Shown: positions 50,811 through 59,104 of the stretch, piece after piece
Numbering within the stretch: the first letter of the stretch is position 1
How the letters are laid out: every line of letters begins with the position of its first letter
Source: Chloroflexota bacterium
Lineage (GTDB): Bacteria; Chloroflexota; Anaerolineae; Anaerolineales; Villigracilaceae
Assembly (NCBI GenBank): GCA_016234495.1
Contig: JACRBI010000043.1
Location: forward strand, 124,001 to 188,000
Reading direction: 5' to 3'
DNA length: 64,000 bases
Notes under the pieces: generated by a model
The model's input: the letters and a program-made list of their open reading frames with translations, nothing else
Database searches by the model: none
Told to the model about the DNA's origin: nothing
Made by a program: the position numbers and the translations under genes

Positions 50811-52001
50811 ATGGAATTTGAACAGATCATCAAGCGCCTTGAATGGCTGGATAAACAACAGCGTCAGAATCAAGATACGCTTACCAAACTGGACGCGCGC
50901 CTGACTTCCTTTGAAACGACGGTCAATGCGGTTTCAAAGCAGATTAAGACCCTGGGCATTCAGGTAAATGAAATTACGCCCCTGCCTCTGCGCCTTGATC
51001 AATTTGAAGCGATGCTCACCCGTCAGCGGGCAGAAATTATCAAGATGATCGAAGCCAATGAAAAAGCCCAGACTGCTGCTGAACGTGAAAATACAAAAAA
51101 GTTTCAGTCGGAATTGAGCGAAGTCAACAAAGCCATCATGCAGTTGAAAACAGCCACCAATCTGACGGAGATCAAAAAGCAGATCAAGGAACGCGCGGAT
51201 GAAATGCAGCGGGTCTTGAACAACGTCAGCGACTTGAAACTTCGGGTCGATGACGCAGTCCGCACGAAGGATGACGCGATGCATTCGTTGAAAGCCATCG
51301 AAGAGACACGCAAGAACGACCTGAAACAAGTGGCGGATATCCAGGGCGAAATGACCGCACTTCGCAAACGCATTGACGAGAATCGCGATAAAGCCTCGGT
51401 CACTGCTGACAGCGTGCGCAATATCGAAAACCGCTTTACCGCATTGACCGCATCCGAGTTGGAGCGCAAACAGGCGCAGGCTGCTTTTCTTGAGGAACAA
51501 GCCATCGTCCAACTTGACCGTGACCGCGCCTGGAAGGCATGGAAGGAAAAATACGAAGACTTCCAAAAAGAAGCGGCGAATTTGGATTCTCACATTCAAA
51601 ACCTCGATGAGGCTTTGCGCGGCGCGAAGAAGGCACAGGACGCCTACCTCGAACTGAACACAAAACTTGAACGCCGCATCAACGAAGTGACCGAAATGCA
51701 GCGCCTCGCAGAAGACCGCCTCCGGCAGGAATGGGCCAGCTTCAAAGCCGACGACCAAAAACGCTGGACAGGCTACAGCCTCTCCTCCGAAGAATCGTTC
51801 CGCGATATCCGCAAAGAAGCGGCCAAAACCGCAGAACGCATCCCGCCCATCAACGATGCCCTGCAGGTCTTACAAGATCAAATGCATCAGACCACCGATG
51901 CCGCCGAAAAAGAATTGCAGGAGCTTATGAATGTTGTCCACGAATGGATGACTTCCTACCAGCGCATCATGGGGCACGGCAAGAAAACGGTGAAGAAGTA
52001 G
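50811..52001 (+). CDS. Long coiled-coil protein, hypothetical
   Basis: 396 residues from ATG 50811 (GGAGAG Shine-Dalgarno). Almost entirely charged heptad-type sequence (QEKx, LDEALRGAKKAQDAYLELNTKLERRINEVTEMQ), with no transmembrane segment, so probably a cytoplasmic rod or scaffold. No family recognised. Followed 15 bp later by the HEPN gene. Confidence 0.75.
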   Translation: MEFEQIIKRLEWLDKQQRQNQDTLTKLDARLTSFETTVNAVSKQIKTLGIQVNEITPLPLRLDQFEAMLTRQRAEIIKMIEANEKAQTAAERENTKKFQSELSEVNKAIMQLKTATNLTEIKKQIKERADEMQRVLNNVSDLKLRVDDAVRTKDDAMHSLKAIEETRKNDLKQVADIQGEMTALRKRIDENRDKASVTADSVRNIENRFTALTASELERKQAQAAFLEEQAIVQLDRDRAWKAWKEKYEDFQKEAANLDSHIQNLDEALRGAKKAQDAYLELNTKLERRINEVTEMQRLAEDRLRQEWASFKADDQKRWTGYSLSSEESFRDIRKEAAKTAERIPPINDALQVLQDQMHQTTDAAEKELQELMNVVHEWMTSYQRIMGHGKKTVKK

Positions 52002-52016
52002 ACCTCTGGAGCACAC

Positions 52017-52439
52017 ATGAATCTTGATTTATCCAATCTCAAAGACTCGCTACGCTCTTTGGAAAAAGCCGTTCATTCCTATCACACGCTTTCGAAAAAT
52101 AACACTCTCAGCGACGATGATATGGCAACGGTTAAATCGGGAGTCATACATAACTTTGAAGTTGCATACGAACAATGCTGGAAATTTATGAAACGCTGGA
52201 TTGAAGTTAATATCAACCCTGATTCCGCCGATGGCGTAACGCGCCGCGAGTTATATCGACTAAGCGCCGAAAACCGATTAATTACCGATGTGGATGTGTG
52301 GATGGAATTCCATACTTCGCGCAATCTCACATCGCATACCTACAGCGAATATAACACCGATATAACCTTTCAATCTGCGCTGTCTTTTTTACAACCTGCG
52401 AAGGATTTTTTGGAAAGGCTTGAAGCTCGCAATGATTGA
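52017..52439 (+). CDS. HI0074-type HEPN protein (nucleotidyltransferase substrate-binding)
   Basis: 140 residues, all-helical: SLRSLEKAVHSY, NFEVAYEQCWKFMKRWIEV and FHTSRNLTSHTYSEYN, the last carrying an RN..H motif. Partner of the MNT protein that overlaps it by 8 bp; together they resemble the HI0073/HI0074 pair, a toxin-antitoxin-like or RNA-modifying module. Confidence 0.88.
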   Translation: MNLDLSNLKDSLRSLEKAVHSYHTLSKNNTLSDDDMATVKSGVIHNFEVAYEQCWKFMKRWIEVNINPDSADGVTRRELYRLSAENRLITDVDVWMEFHTSRNLTSHTYSEYNTDITFQSALSFLQPAKDFLERLEARND

Positions 52440-52770
52440 AATTACGCCCGAGCATTTGAAGATCGTGTTGAACACTCTTGAACGCCTCGCGCCTGAATGT
52501 GAAGCGCGCGTATTTGGCTCGCGTTATACAGGAAAAGCAAAGAAATATTCCAACCTTGATATCGTTCTTGTTGGAACTAAAAAAATTGATTGGCGGCAAA
52601 TTGCAAAGATCAAGGAAGCCTTTGAAGAATCAACACTGCCATACCGCGTGGATGTATTGGATTGGAACGCCATTTCCCTCGAATTCAGAAAAGTCATCGA
52701 AGATCAAGGGTATGAAGTTATTCGAAAGATCAAACCTCAACAGCACCCGACCATCAATATAGCGGCTTGA
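52432..52770 (+). CDS. HI0073-type nucleotidyltransferase (MNT), first Asp replaced
   Basis: 112 residues from ATG 52432, overlapping the HEPN stop. VFGSRYTGKAKKYSNLDIVLV is the GS...D-x-D motif, but the first metal-binding Asp is Asn (SNLD for SDLD). C-terminal helix VDVLDWNAIS carries the third acidic position. The change may abolish nucleotidyl transfer. Ends 10 bp before selB. Confidence 0.85.
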   Translation: MIEITPEHLKIVLNTLERLAPECEARVFGSRYTGKAKKYSNLDIVLVGTKKIDWRQIAKIKEAFEESTLPYRVDVLDWNAISLEFRKVIEDQGYEVIRKIKPQQHPTINIAA

Positions 52771-52780
52771 GCAAAAACTC

Positions 52781-54676
52781 ATGCGAGTCATCGGCACGGC
52801 AGGTCACGTAGATCATGGCAAGTCCACGCTCATCGCAGCGCTGACTGGCATACATCCCGACCGTCTCAAAGAAGAGCAGGCGCGCGAGATGACCATCGAA
52901 CTCGGCTTCGGCTGGCTCACCCTCCCGAACGGCGAAGAGGTCGGAATTGTGGATGTGCCCGGCCACCGCGACTTCATCGGCAACATGCTTTCGGGCATCG
53001 GCGGAATCGACGCGGCGCTGCTCGTCATCGCCGCCGATGAAGGTGTGATGCCGCAAACGAAAGAGCACCTCGCGATTCTGGATCTTTTGCAGATACCCGC
53101 TGGATTAATCGTTCTGACAAAAACAGACCTCGCATCAGACGACGGGTGGCTTGACCTGCTGGAAATCGACATTCGTGGTGCTGTGAGTGACACCGTCCTG
53201 CGCGACGCGCCCATTGTCAGAGTCTCAGCCAAAACAAAAACAGGACTCGACCAACTAATTACCAATCTCCAATTACTACTCCAAAATCAACCTATCCGCC
53301 TCGACCTCAACCGCCCGCGCCTGCCGATTGACCGCGTCTTCAGCATGAGCGGATTCGGCACCGTCGTAACCGGCACGCTCAGCGACGGTCATCTCTCCGT
53401 TGGCGACGAAGTGGAGATTTTGCCGAACGGGTTGAAAGGCAGAATACGCGGCCTGCAAACGCACAAGAAAAAAGAAGAGACAGCCGTGATCGGCTCGCGT
53501 ACTGCAGTTAACATTTCAGGCGTGGACATGGAATCGATCCAGCGCGGAAATGTCGTCGTCCGCCCAAATCAATATCAAGCCACCCGAAGAATTGACGCGC
53601 GATTCCGCCTGCTCAAAGATGCATCCGCGCCTGTCAAGCATGGCGACGAGGTAAAGTTTTTTGTCGGCGCGAGCGAGACGGTTGCAATTCTGCGCCTGCT
53701 TGGAATGGAAGAACTCGCCCCCGGTGAAGAAGGCTGGATTCAACTTGAACTGCGCGACCCCGTTGTGGCCGTGCGCGGTGACCGATATATTCTGCGCCGT
53801 CCATCGCCCAGCGAAACACTCGGCGGCGGCGCAGTCGTTGACCATCAGCCCAAAGGCAGGCACAAACGCTTTGATGCGGAAGTTCTCAAATCGCTTGAAT
53901 CTCTTGCTCAGGGTTCTCCCGCAGATGTGCTGTTTGAAGCTGCGCTGGCGTTGAACGCAGTCAGCATTAAAGAGGCGGTTGCAAAATCACGTCTTGAAGT
54001 TGCCAATGCGCAAGCCGCGCTGGATGAGTTGATTCAAAATGGTCAGCTCCTGTTGCTGGAAAACGGCGAAGCAAAAATCACCAGCGACCTGCTCCTGATC
54101 GCGCTGCCGCATTTGAACGAGTTGAAAACCCGCATCGGAAACATGCTCGGCGCGCATCACAAACAATTTCCATTAAGGCGCGGAATGCCGCGCGAGGAAC
54201 TTAAGAGCAAACTCAAATTATCGCCGCGCATTTTTAACTCCATTATCAACAAGCTGATCACTGACCATCTGATCACTGATTACTCGCATTGGCTGGCAAA
54301 ACCCGAACACGAGATAAAGTTCAGCGCAGCCGACCAGCTCAAAGTTAAAGAGCTGATGCGCCGCTTCGAGTCGAATCCGTTTGCCACGCCAAGCGTCAAG
54401 GAATGTCAAGCTGCTGTCGGCGAGGAAATCCTCAATGCGCTGATCGAGTTGGGAGAATTGGCGGCTGTTTCGAGCGATGTCATCTTCCGCAAAAAAGATT
54501 ATGATGAGATGGTGGAGAAAATCCGCGCGGAGTTGCAGACCAAAGGAACGATCACGCTTGGCGAAGTGCGTGACATGCTGAACACCACGCGCAAATATAT
54601 TCAGGCGCTGCTAGAACATTTGGATTCAATCGGCGTGACCATGCGTGACGGTGACGCCAGAAAGTTGAGGAAATAA
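52781..54676 (+). CDS. selB: Selenocysteine-specific elongation factor
   Basis: 631 residues, full length. GTPase domain with AGHVDHGKST (7-16), DVPGHRDF and TKTD; EF-Tu-like domains 2 and 3 (FSMSGFGTVVTGTL; LGGGAVVDHQPKGRHKR); and C-terminal winged helices (about 430-631) that bind the SECIS hairpin. It delivers Sec-tRNA at UGA codons, so this organism probably makes selenoproteins. selA, selC and selD are not in the window, and the formate dehydrogenase here uses Cys. The next gene overlaps the stop by one base. Confidence 0.95.
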   Translation: MRVIGTAGHVDHGKSTLIAALTGIHPDRLKEEQAREMTIELGFGWLTLPNGEEVGIVDVPGHRDFIGNMLSGIGGIDAALLVIAADEGVMPQTKEHLAILDLLQIPAGLIVLTKTDLASDDGWLDLLEIDIRGAVSDTVLRDAPIVRVSAKTKTGLDQLITNLQLLLQNQPIRLDLNRPRLPIDRVFSMSGFGTVVTGTLSDGHLSVGDEVEILPNGLKGRIRGLQTHKKKEETAVIGSRTAVNISGVDMESIQRGNVVVRPNQYQATRRIDARFRLLKDASAPVKHGDEVKFFVGASETVAILRLLGMEELAPGEEGWIQLELRDPVVAVRGDRYILRRPSPSETLGGGAVVDHQPKGRHKRFDAEVLKSLESLAQGSPADVLFEAALALNAVSIKEAVAKSRLEVANAQAALDELIQNGQLLLLENGEAKITSDLLLIALPHLNELKTRIGNMLGAHHKQFPLRRGMPREELKSKLKLSPRIFNSIINKLITDHLITDYSHWLAKPEHEIKFSAADQLKVKELMRRFESNPFATPSVKECQAAVGEEILNALIELGELAAVSSDVIFRKKDYDEMVEKIRAELQTKGTITLGEVRDMLNTTRKYIQALLEHLDSIGVTMRDGDARKLRK

Positions 54677-55344
54677 TGTGCGGACGATTTACCCTTACCG
54701 TTGACCCCGCCGAATTACAGGATGCGTTCGGCGATTTTATTTTCCCAAGTCAATTTGCACCGCGTTACAACATCGCGCCGAGTCAACCTGTGCTCGCCAT
54801 TCCAAACGATGAAAAGATTACCGCCGACTTTTTTCTATGGGGCTTGATTCCCTCATGGGCGAAAGACCCGTCGATTGCCAACAAACTCATCAATGCGCGC
54901 GGCGAAACCATCGCGGAAAAACCGTCCTTCCGCGGCGGGTTTAAGTACAAGCGCTGTCTCATTCTCACCGATGGTTTTTATGAATGGAAATCAACCGAAG
55001 GCGTGAAAACAAAAACGCCGTATTTCATCCACATGAAAGACCGCAAACCGTTTGCCTTCGCGGGTTTGTGGGACGAATGGCACTCGCCTGATGGCGGCAC
55101 GCTGCGCACCTGCACCATCATCACCACCTCGCCAAATGAATTGATGTCCACCCTGCACAATCGGATGCCTGTCATTTTGGACCGCGCGGATTATGCTGAC
55201 TGGCTGGACGCAGCGCCTCGGACTCCCGACAGCCTGCTCCCGCTCATCCGGCCTTTCCCCGCTGACAGAATGTCTGCGTACCCCGTCTCGACCATGGTCA
55301 ACGCCCCGGGCAATGACCGCCCCGAATGTATTTTGCCGGCGTAA
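54676..55344 (+). CDS. yedK: SRAP/HMCES-type peptidase-like DNA repair protein
   Basis: 222 residues. Starts MCGRFTL, with the catalytic C2 exposed after Met removal; YNIAPSQPV, NARGETIAEKPSF, RCLILTDGFYEWK and the HNRMPVIL motif follow. SRAP proteins crosslink to abasic sites in single-stranded DNA. Overlaps the selB stop as TAATG, so it is translationally coupled to it. Confidence 0.95.
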   Translation: MCGRFTLTVDPAELQDAFGDFIFPSQFAPRYNIAPSQPVLAIPNDEKITADFFLWGLIPSWAKDPSIANKLINARGETIAEKPSFRGGFKYKRCLILTDGFYEWKSTEGVKTKTPYFIHMKDRKPFAFAGLWDEWHSPDGGTLRTCTIITTSPNELMSTLHNRMPVILDRADYADWLDAAPRTPDSLLPLIRPFPADRMSAYPVSTMVNAPGNDRPECILPA

Positions 55345-55349
55345 TTTCC

Positions 55350-55425
55350 ACCACGAAGAACACGAATTTTCACGAAAAAGAAAAAAGAAATTCGTGTTCT
55401 TTCGTGAACTTCGTGGATACCAAGT
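55350..55425. repeat. CACGAAGAACACGAA palindromic repeat
   Basis: CCACGAAGAACACGAA and TTCGTGTTCTTTCGTGAACTTCGTGG (shown in parts) form a long imperfect hairpin between convergent genes. Same family as 38818-38893. Confidence 0.75.
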
Positions 55426-55440
55426 TAATTTGGATAAAAC

Positions 55441-56643
55441 TTATTTCCCGGCAGCCGGAGAAAGCGCGTCTCTTATTTGCTGGGCATGAGCAGAAAGATG
55501 AACATTCGGTTGAAGCAGCCCCGTCCCGAATCGATAATAACTGCCTTTGTTCGCCAGAAACTCATCAGGCAGGAAGGATACATAAGCCAGAGTCTCCTCC
55601 ACGGCGCGGCGCAATTCGCTGAGCATCAGCGCAATGGACGGATTGGCCTGCACCGTTGCCCGTGCCTGCGCATCGACATTGCTGCCAAATCCATCGGTGA
55701 CAGGCTCATAGCCATCCACCAGACCGGTCAGAAATAACTGGTTGAACCTTTCGCCGTGAATGAGGTGGGCGACAACTTCCAGCGCGCTCCATTCTTTTTC
55801 AACGGGATGCGCCATTGCCTGGGCGTCTGTGTATCCATCAAAACATTTTTCCACTTCTGCCAGCCCCGCACTGTAAAGTTCGCGGGCTTTTTTGGCAAGC
55901 TCGGCAGGGTCAAATGGAACCTCGGGCATGGGACGTTTGCTCAATTCCATTGTGACTGTTTTCTTTTCAGCGCCGCGATAGAAGATGACCTCAACTTTAT
56001 CGCCGCCTTTTTTTCCGGCGATGGCGGCTGGCAGGCTGTTGAAATCCTTTGTAATTGGCTTCCCGCCCATGCCAACAAGGACATCATCTTTTTGCAGGCC
56101 AGCCTTTTCCGCGCCCATGCCTTCAAGCACACCGTCAAGCCGCATTCCATCGCGGACGGGAACCCCAATAGCCAGAGCCTGTTCCTCGGTGAAATCACCG
56201 GGGAAAATTCCCAGCATGGGGCGGTTGGCGATCCGCAGGTCAATGCCTGTTTCGAGCACTGATTTGAGATTCTCCAAACTGTCTGCCCAATTCTCGCGAA
56301 AGATTTCCTGTTTCCCGACCCATGCGGGTTCATCAGGGACAGGGTGATCCATCTGCACCAGCGTGCCGCCATCTTTTTCGGTAAAAGTAACAGTCACCTC
56401 GGTCGGAGCGGGATCGATATTCGAAAACCATCGAAATTTGACCCGAACGTTTTCATCCAGTTCAAGGTAATGCCCGCTCGAATAAAAATCCCCAATCCAC
56501 CACAGATACATGCGGCCGCGCGGATGAGGCTCGACGGTAGCCACGTCACACAGCCACTCACGCAGAGACGTGGCGTTGGTAAAAGCGCAGTAGGCAAATT
56601 TCAACGGAGCGTGGACAAGTATTTCAGCCGAACTTGTTGACAT
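55441..56643 (-). CDS. SRPBCC-PDZ-DinB fusion protein
   Basis: 400 residues. Residues 1-135 are an AHSA1/SRPBCC (START-like) domain (APLKFAYCAFTNATSLREWLC; SLENLKSVLETG), about 150-230 a PDZ domain (GVPVRDGMRLDGVLEGMGAEKAGLQKDD), and about 250-400 a DinB-like four-helix domain (YTDAQAMAHPVEKEWSALEVVAHLIHGE; HLSAHAQQIRDAL) with metal-binding histidines. Each part is common; I do not know this triple arrangement. Shine-Dalgarno AGGAG. Confidence 0.85.
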   Translation of the reverse strand: MSTSSAEILVHAPLKFAYCAFTNATSLREWLCDVATVEPHPRGRMYLWWIGDFYSSGHYLELDENVRVKFRWFSNIDPAPTEVTVTFTEKDGGTLVQMDHPVPDEPAWVGKQEIFRENWADSLENLKSVLETGIDLRIANRPMLGIFPGDFTEEQALAIGVPVRDGMRLDGVLEGMGAEKAGLQKDDVLVGMGGKPITKDFNSLPAAIAGKKGGDKVEVIFYRGAEKKTVTMELSKRPMPEVPFDPAELAKKARELYSAGLAEVEKCFDGYTDAQAMAHPVEKEWSALEVVAHLIHGERFNQLFLTGLVDGYEPVTDGFGSNVDAQARATVQANPSIALMLSELRRAVEETLAYVSFLPDEFLANKGSYYRFGTGLLQPNVHLSAHAQQIRDALSPAAGK

Positions 56644-56712
56644 GGAATTCTCCTTTTGATCACAATGAACACGTGCTCAAATTATAATCCTCCCACACAA
56701 TTCAGCCTTTTA

Positions 56713-57264
56713 CTATTTCCCCACCACCACCCACGCCGTCCCATCCTCCGCGCGGACTTTCTTTTCACTTCCAGCAAATAATTTCATAACCTCATCCGGC
56801 GTGAGGAAATGGCTTCGCATGAGGAGTAATTTCTCGGCGAGCGCGATCAGCTTCACGCCGAAGGTGCGGATGTCTGGTTCTTCGATAACGAGCAGTCCGC
56901 CGGGCTTGAGCACGCGGAACATTTCACGGGCGCTCTCGGCGTGGTCAATCACGTGATGCAGTGCATCCACCATGATGACGCGCTCGAAGGAATTGTCAGC
57001 GAAAGGTAATGATTCAGAACCACCACAGACAGGCCGCAAGTGAGTCTGAGGCGATTGTTTTAACATCCCAAAGGAAACATCGGCAATGACGGCTTCATCC
57101 ACCAGGTCACGTATCGCTGAAGAAACTCGTCCCGTGCCCCCGCCTACATCCAGCAAACTTCCCTTTACGGGAAGTTTGGCGATTTCGCTCATCACATTTG
57201 TTTTTGAATATGCAACACGCGCATACAAGGGAGCAATGGCGGCGAAGTGATCGAAGGCAGGCAT
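56713..57264 (-). CDS. Class I SAM-dependent methyltransferase
   Basis: 183 residues. Motif I LDVGGGTGRVS (38-48), post-II VIMVDALHHVIDHAESARE, and LLVIEEPDIR. UbiE/MenG-like in its DALHHV segment but shorter than true MenG. Overlaps the comEA stop by one base (TAATG). Substrate unknown. Confidence 0.9.
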   Translation of the reverse strand: MPAFDHFAAIAPLYARVAYSKTNVMSEIAKLPVKGSLLDVGGGTGRVSSAIRDLVDEAVIADVSFGMLKQSPQTHLRPVCGGSESLPFADNSFERVIMVDALHHVIDHAESAREMFRVLKPGGLLVIEEPDIRTFGVKLIALAEKLLLMRSHFLTPDEVMKLFAGSEKKVRAEDGTAWVVVGK

Positions 57265-57845
57265 TAGTTGATTGCGATCAAATTTTTGATGTCTTCAAAT
57301 GTGGAAATGCCAATCCCCGAGACATTCATGATCGATTCCAGTGTAACGAACGGCCCGTTCTCTGTCCGATAATCAATTATTTTTTGAGCGGTTGTTGGGC
57401 CAATGCCGGGCAGGGTATCAAGTTCCTCGACCGTGGCTGTATTAATATTGACAAGCTCAACATTCGGGTCATTGGTCGGAGTCGGAGTTACGGATGAAGG
57501 CAGTTCGAGTCCGCTGGTGATTACTGGCTGGCTGCCGGCCTGATATGGAATACTCAACTGCTGGCCGTCTTCGAGCAGCGCGGCAAGATTCAGCGCGTCG
57601 GCATTGGCTTCCGCGAGCAGGCCGCCTGCCGCATCGATCGCATCCTGCAAACGCGCGCCTGAAGGAAATTCATACAGGCCGGGTCTTGCCACGGCGCCGA
57701 TCACATGCACGGCAATCGGCGCTTCGGTGGGCGCCGCCTGCAATACGATCGGGTTTCCCGCCGGCGCGCGCGAAACAAAAACGAGCGCGCCAGCGAGTAC
57801 AAATCCAGCCATTACACCGAGTAAAACATAAAGTGCGTTTTTCAT
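57264..57845 (-). CDS. comEA: ComEA-like helix-hairpin-helix DNA receptor
   Basis: 193 residues. N-terminal membrane anchor (about 4-26), an SLBB domain (VHVIGAVARPGLYEFPSGARLQDAIDAAGG, about 47-105), a TP linker, and a C-terminal double HHH (VNINTATVEELDTLPGIGPTTAQKI). Extracytoplasmic DNA binding in natural transformation. The start is fixed by TAAAAT 7 nt upstream; that box overlaps the GNAT stop codon. Leaderless mRNA predicted. Confidence 0.92.
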   Translation of the reverse strand: MKNALYVLLGVMAGFVLAGALVFVSRAPAGNPIVLQAAPTEAPIAVHVIGAVARPGLYEFPSGARLQDAIDAAGGLLAEANADALNLAALLEDGQQLSIPYQAGSQPVITSGLELPSSVTPTPTNDPNVELVNINTATVEELDTLPGIGPTTAQKIIDYRTENGPFVTLESIMNVSGIGISTFEDIKNLIAIN

Positions 57846-57852
57846 GAGCGTG

Positions 57853-57858
57853 ATTTTA
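57853..57858 (-). promoter_or_regulatory. -10 box of leaderless comEA
   Basis: TAAAAT on the minus strand, 7 nt before the comEA ATG and overlapping the stop codon of the GNAT gene. Confidence 0.5.
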
Positions 57859-58299
57859 CTCCATTTTCATAACGCGCAACTCTTCCCCGCTGCGCCGCAC
57901 AACATCTGCAATACGGAAGATATTTGAAATGCGCTGAAAGTAGCGCGGCATAACTTCATACGGGATCGGTTTGAATCCAAACTTCACATACAGGCTTTCC
58001 ATTTTTGATACGCACATCAAATACACCGGGCGCGGCGTTGTTGAAAGCAATTGTTCCATCACAGCCCGCGCAATGCCCCGGCCTTGATCTTCAGGAAGCA
58101 CGGCAATCGAAGCCAGTTCGCGGATGTCTGCTCCGTGCGGCTTGATCTGCCCGCAGCCGATCACCTGCCCACTGGCATTTACCGCGACGATGAAACGCTT
58201 CCAATCCAAACCCATGGGGTTGATCCCGACTAAATTAATTAAAGCCTTAATTTGAGCGGATTCTGATTCCAGTGCAGGGCGAAGGGTGTAGTTAGTCAT
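57856..58299 (-). CDS. GNAT family N-acetyltransferase
   Basis: 147 residues. Acetyl-CoA motif VLPEDQGRGIARAVME (about 72-87), with the usual beta4 (ELASIAVLP) and beta5 regions, then YVKFGFKPI. Acceptor unknown. Confidence 0.9.
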   Translation of the reverse strand: MTNYTLRPALESESAQIKALINLVGINPMGLDWKRFIVAVNASGQVIGCGQIKPHGADIRELASIAVLPEDQGRGIARAVMEQLLSTTPRPVYLMCVSKMESLYVKFGFKPIPYEVMPRYFQRISNIFRIADVVRRSGEELRVMKME

Positions 58300-58323
58300 G
58301 TTGTCATTCAGTCATTATTTAAT

Positions 58324-58378
58324 TGCAGGGGCGACCCGCCCAGCACGAAATAGATACCCAATTAACCATGAAAGGTCG
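58324..58378. repeat. GGGGCGACC/GGTCGCCC repeat
   Basis: AGGGGCGACCCGCC and AAGGTCGCCCTTACC are inverted arms around about 25 nt. Same family as the perfect palindrome at 12461-12487. Confidence 0.6.
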
Positions 58379-58409
58379 CCCTTACCGAATAAGACAAGCG
58401 TGTAATTTA

Positions 58410-59024
58410 TCATATTGTTCCAGCGGCCACAATAATAATGAATGTGGCGATAAACCAATGAATCAAAAAAGGGTAGACGAAAGACTTCGTGCGCCATGCC
58501 ACCCAGCCGAAGGCAAATCCGCCGAAAATGGTGGACAGTGTTTCGATCTCGGGCTTGCCGATGTGCGCAATCGCAAATGGGACGGCTTGCAGCCATAAAG
58601 CGTCATGCCCGAATTTTCTTGCGTAGGTAAACAGTATCCATCCGCGAAAGATGAATTCCCAGCCGATCAGGTCAAGAAAGGTCGTCCACGGCAGGCCGTT
58701 CAAAAACGGTTCGTAATATTTCTTCATTGAAGCGTCGCCGCTGCCGAGATAATAAATAATGGGAGCCATGAAAAGGATGCCGATCGCGGTGTAGGTTAAT
58801 CCGAGTTTCCAATCTCCAATAGAAAAACCGCACTCTTTTGGGTTTTCACGAAACAAAAACAGGGTGATCAAAAGCGGAATGAAAAGGTAAAGGATCACGC
58901 GATCCCAATATTTATGCGCCGTGAACAAATGATAATGATCCACCATCAACAGCAAGGTGCTGAGGATGGTGACGGTGGCGATCTTCCAATCAAAATTCAG
59001 TTTTTCACCGAGTAAGTATTTCAT
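58410..59024 (-). CDS. CPBP-family intramembrane metalloprotease
   Basis: 204 residues, about six transmembrane helices. GWEFIFRGWIL (usual EExxxR appears as W-E-F-I-F-R), PFAIAHIGKP and the last HWFIA give the Abi/CAAX protease metal site. The first of the two glutamates is replaced by Trp. Shine-Dalgarno AAGGA. Possible roles include prenyl-protein or peptide processing. Confidence 0.82.
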   Translation of the reverse strand: MKYLLGEKLNFDWKIATVTILSTLLLMVDHYHLFTAHKYWDRVILYLFIPLLITLFLFRENPKECGFSIGDWKLGLTYTAIGILFMAPIIYYLGSGDASMKKYYEPFLNGLPWTTFLDLIGWEFIFRGWILFTYARKFGHDALWLQAVPFAIAHIGKPEIETLSTIFGGFAFGWVAWRTKSFVYPFLIHWFIATFIIIVAAGTI

Positions 59025-59039
59025 CGATATCCTTAAACG

Positions 59040-59103
59040 TAGGGCAGGTTTTCAACCCGCCAAGACCCGAATCTCAAAAACTGTCGGGCTACAAGCCTGG
59101 CTT
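59040..59103. repeat. GGGCAGG/ACAAGCC repeat
   Basis: GTAGGGCAGGTTTTCAACC and GTCGGGCTACAAGCCTGGC words form loose inverted arms between the CPBP and GT39 genes. Confidence 0.5.
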
Positions 59104-59104
59104 A

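Noticed and set aside
54241-54290. Tandem GATCACTGACC / GATCACTGATTAC words in selB as another inserted repeat
   Set aside because: Short and within a winged-helix region of normal length; not enough to call an insertion.
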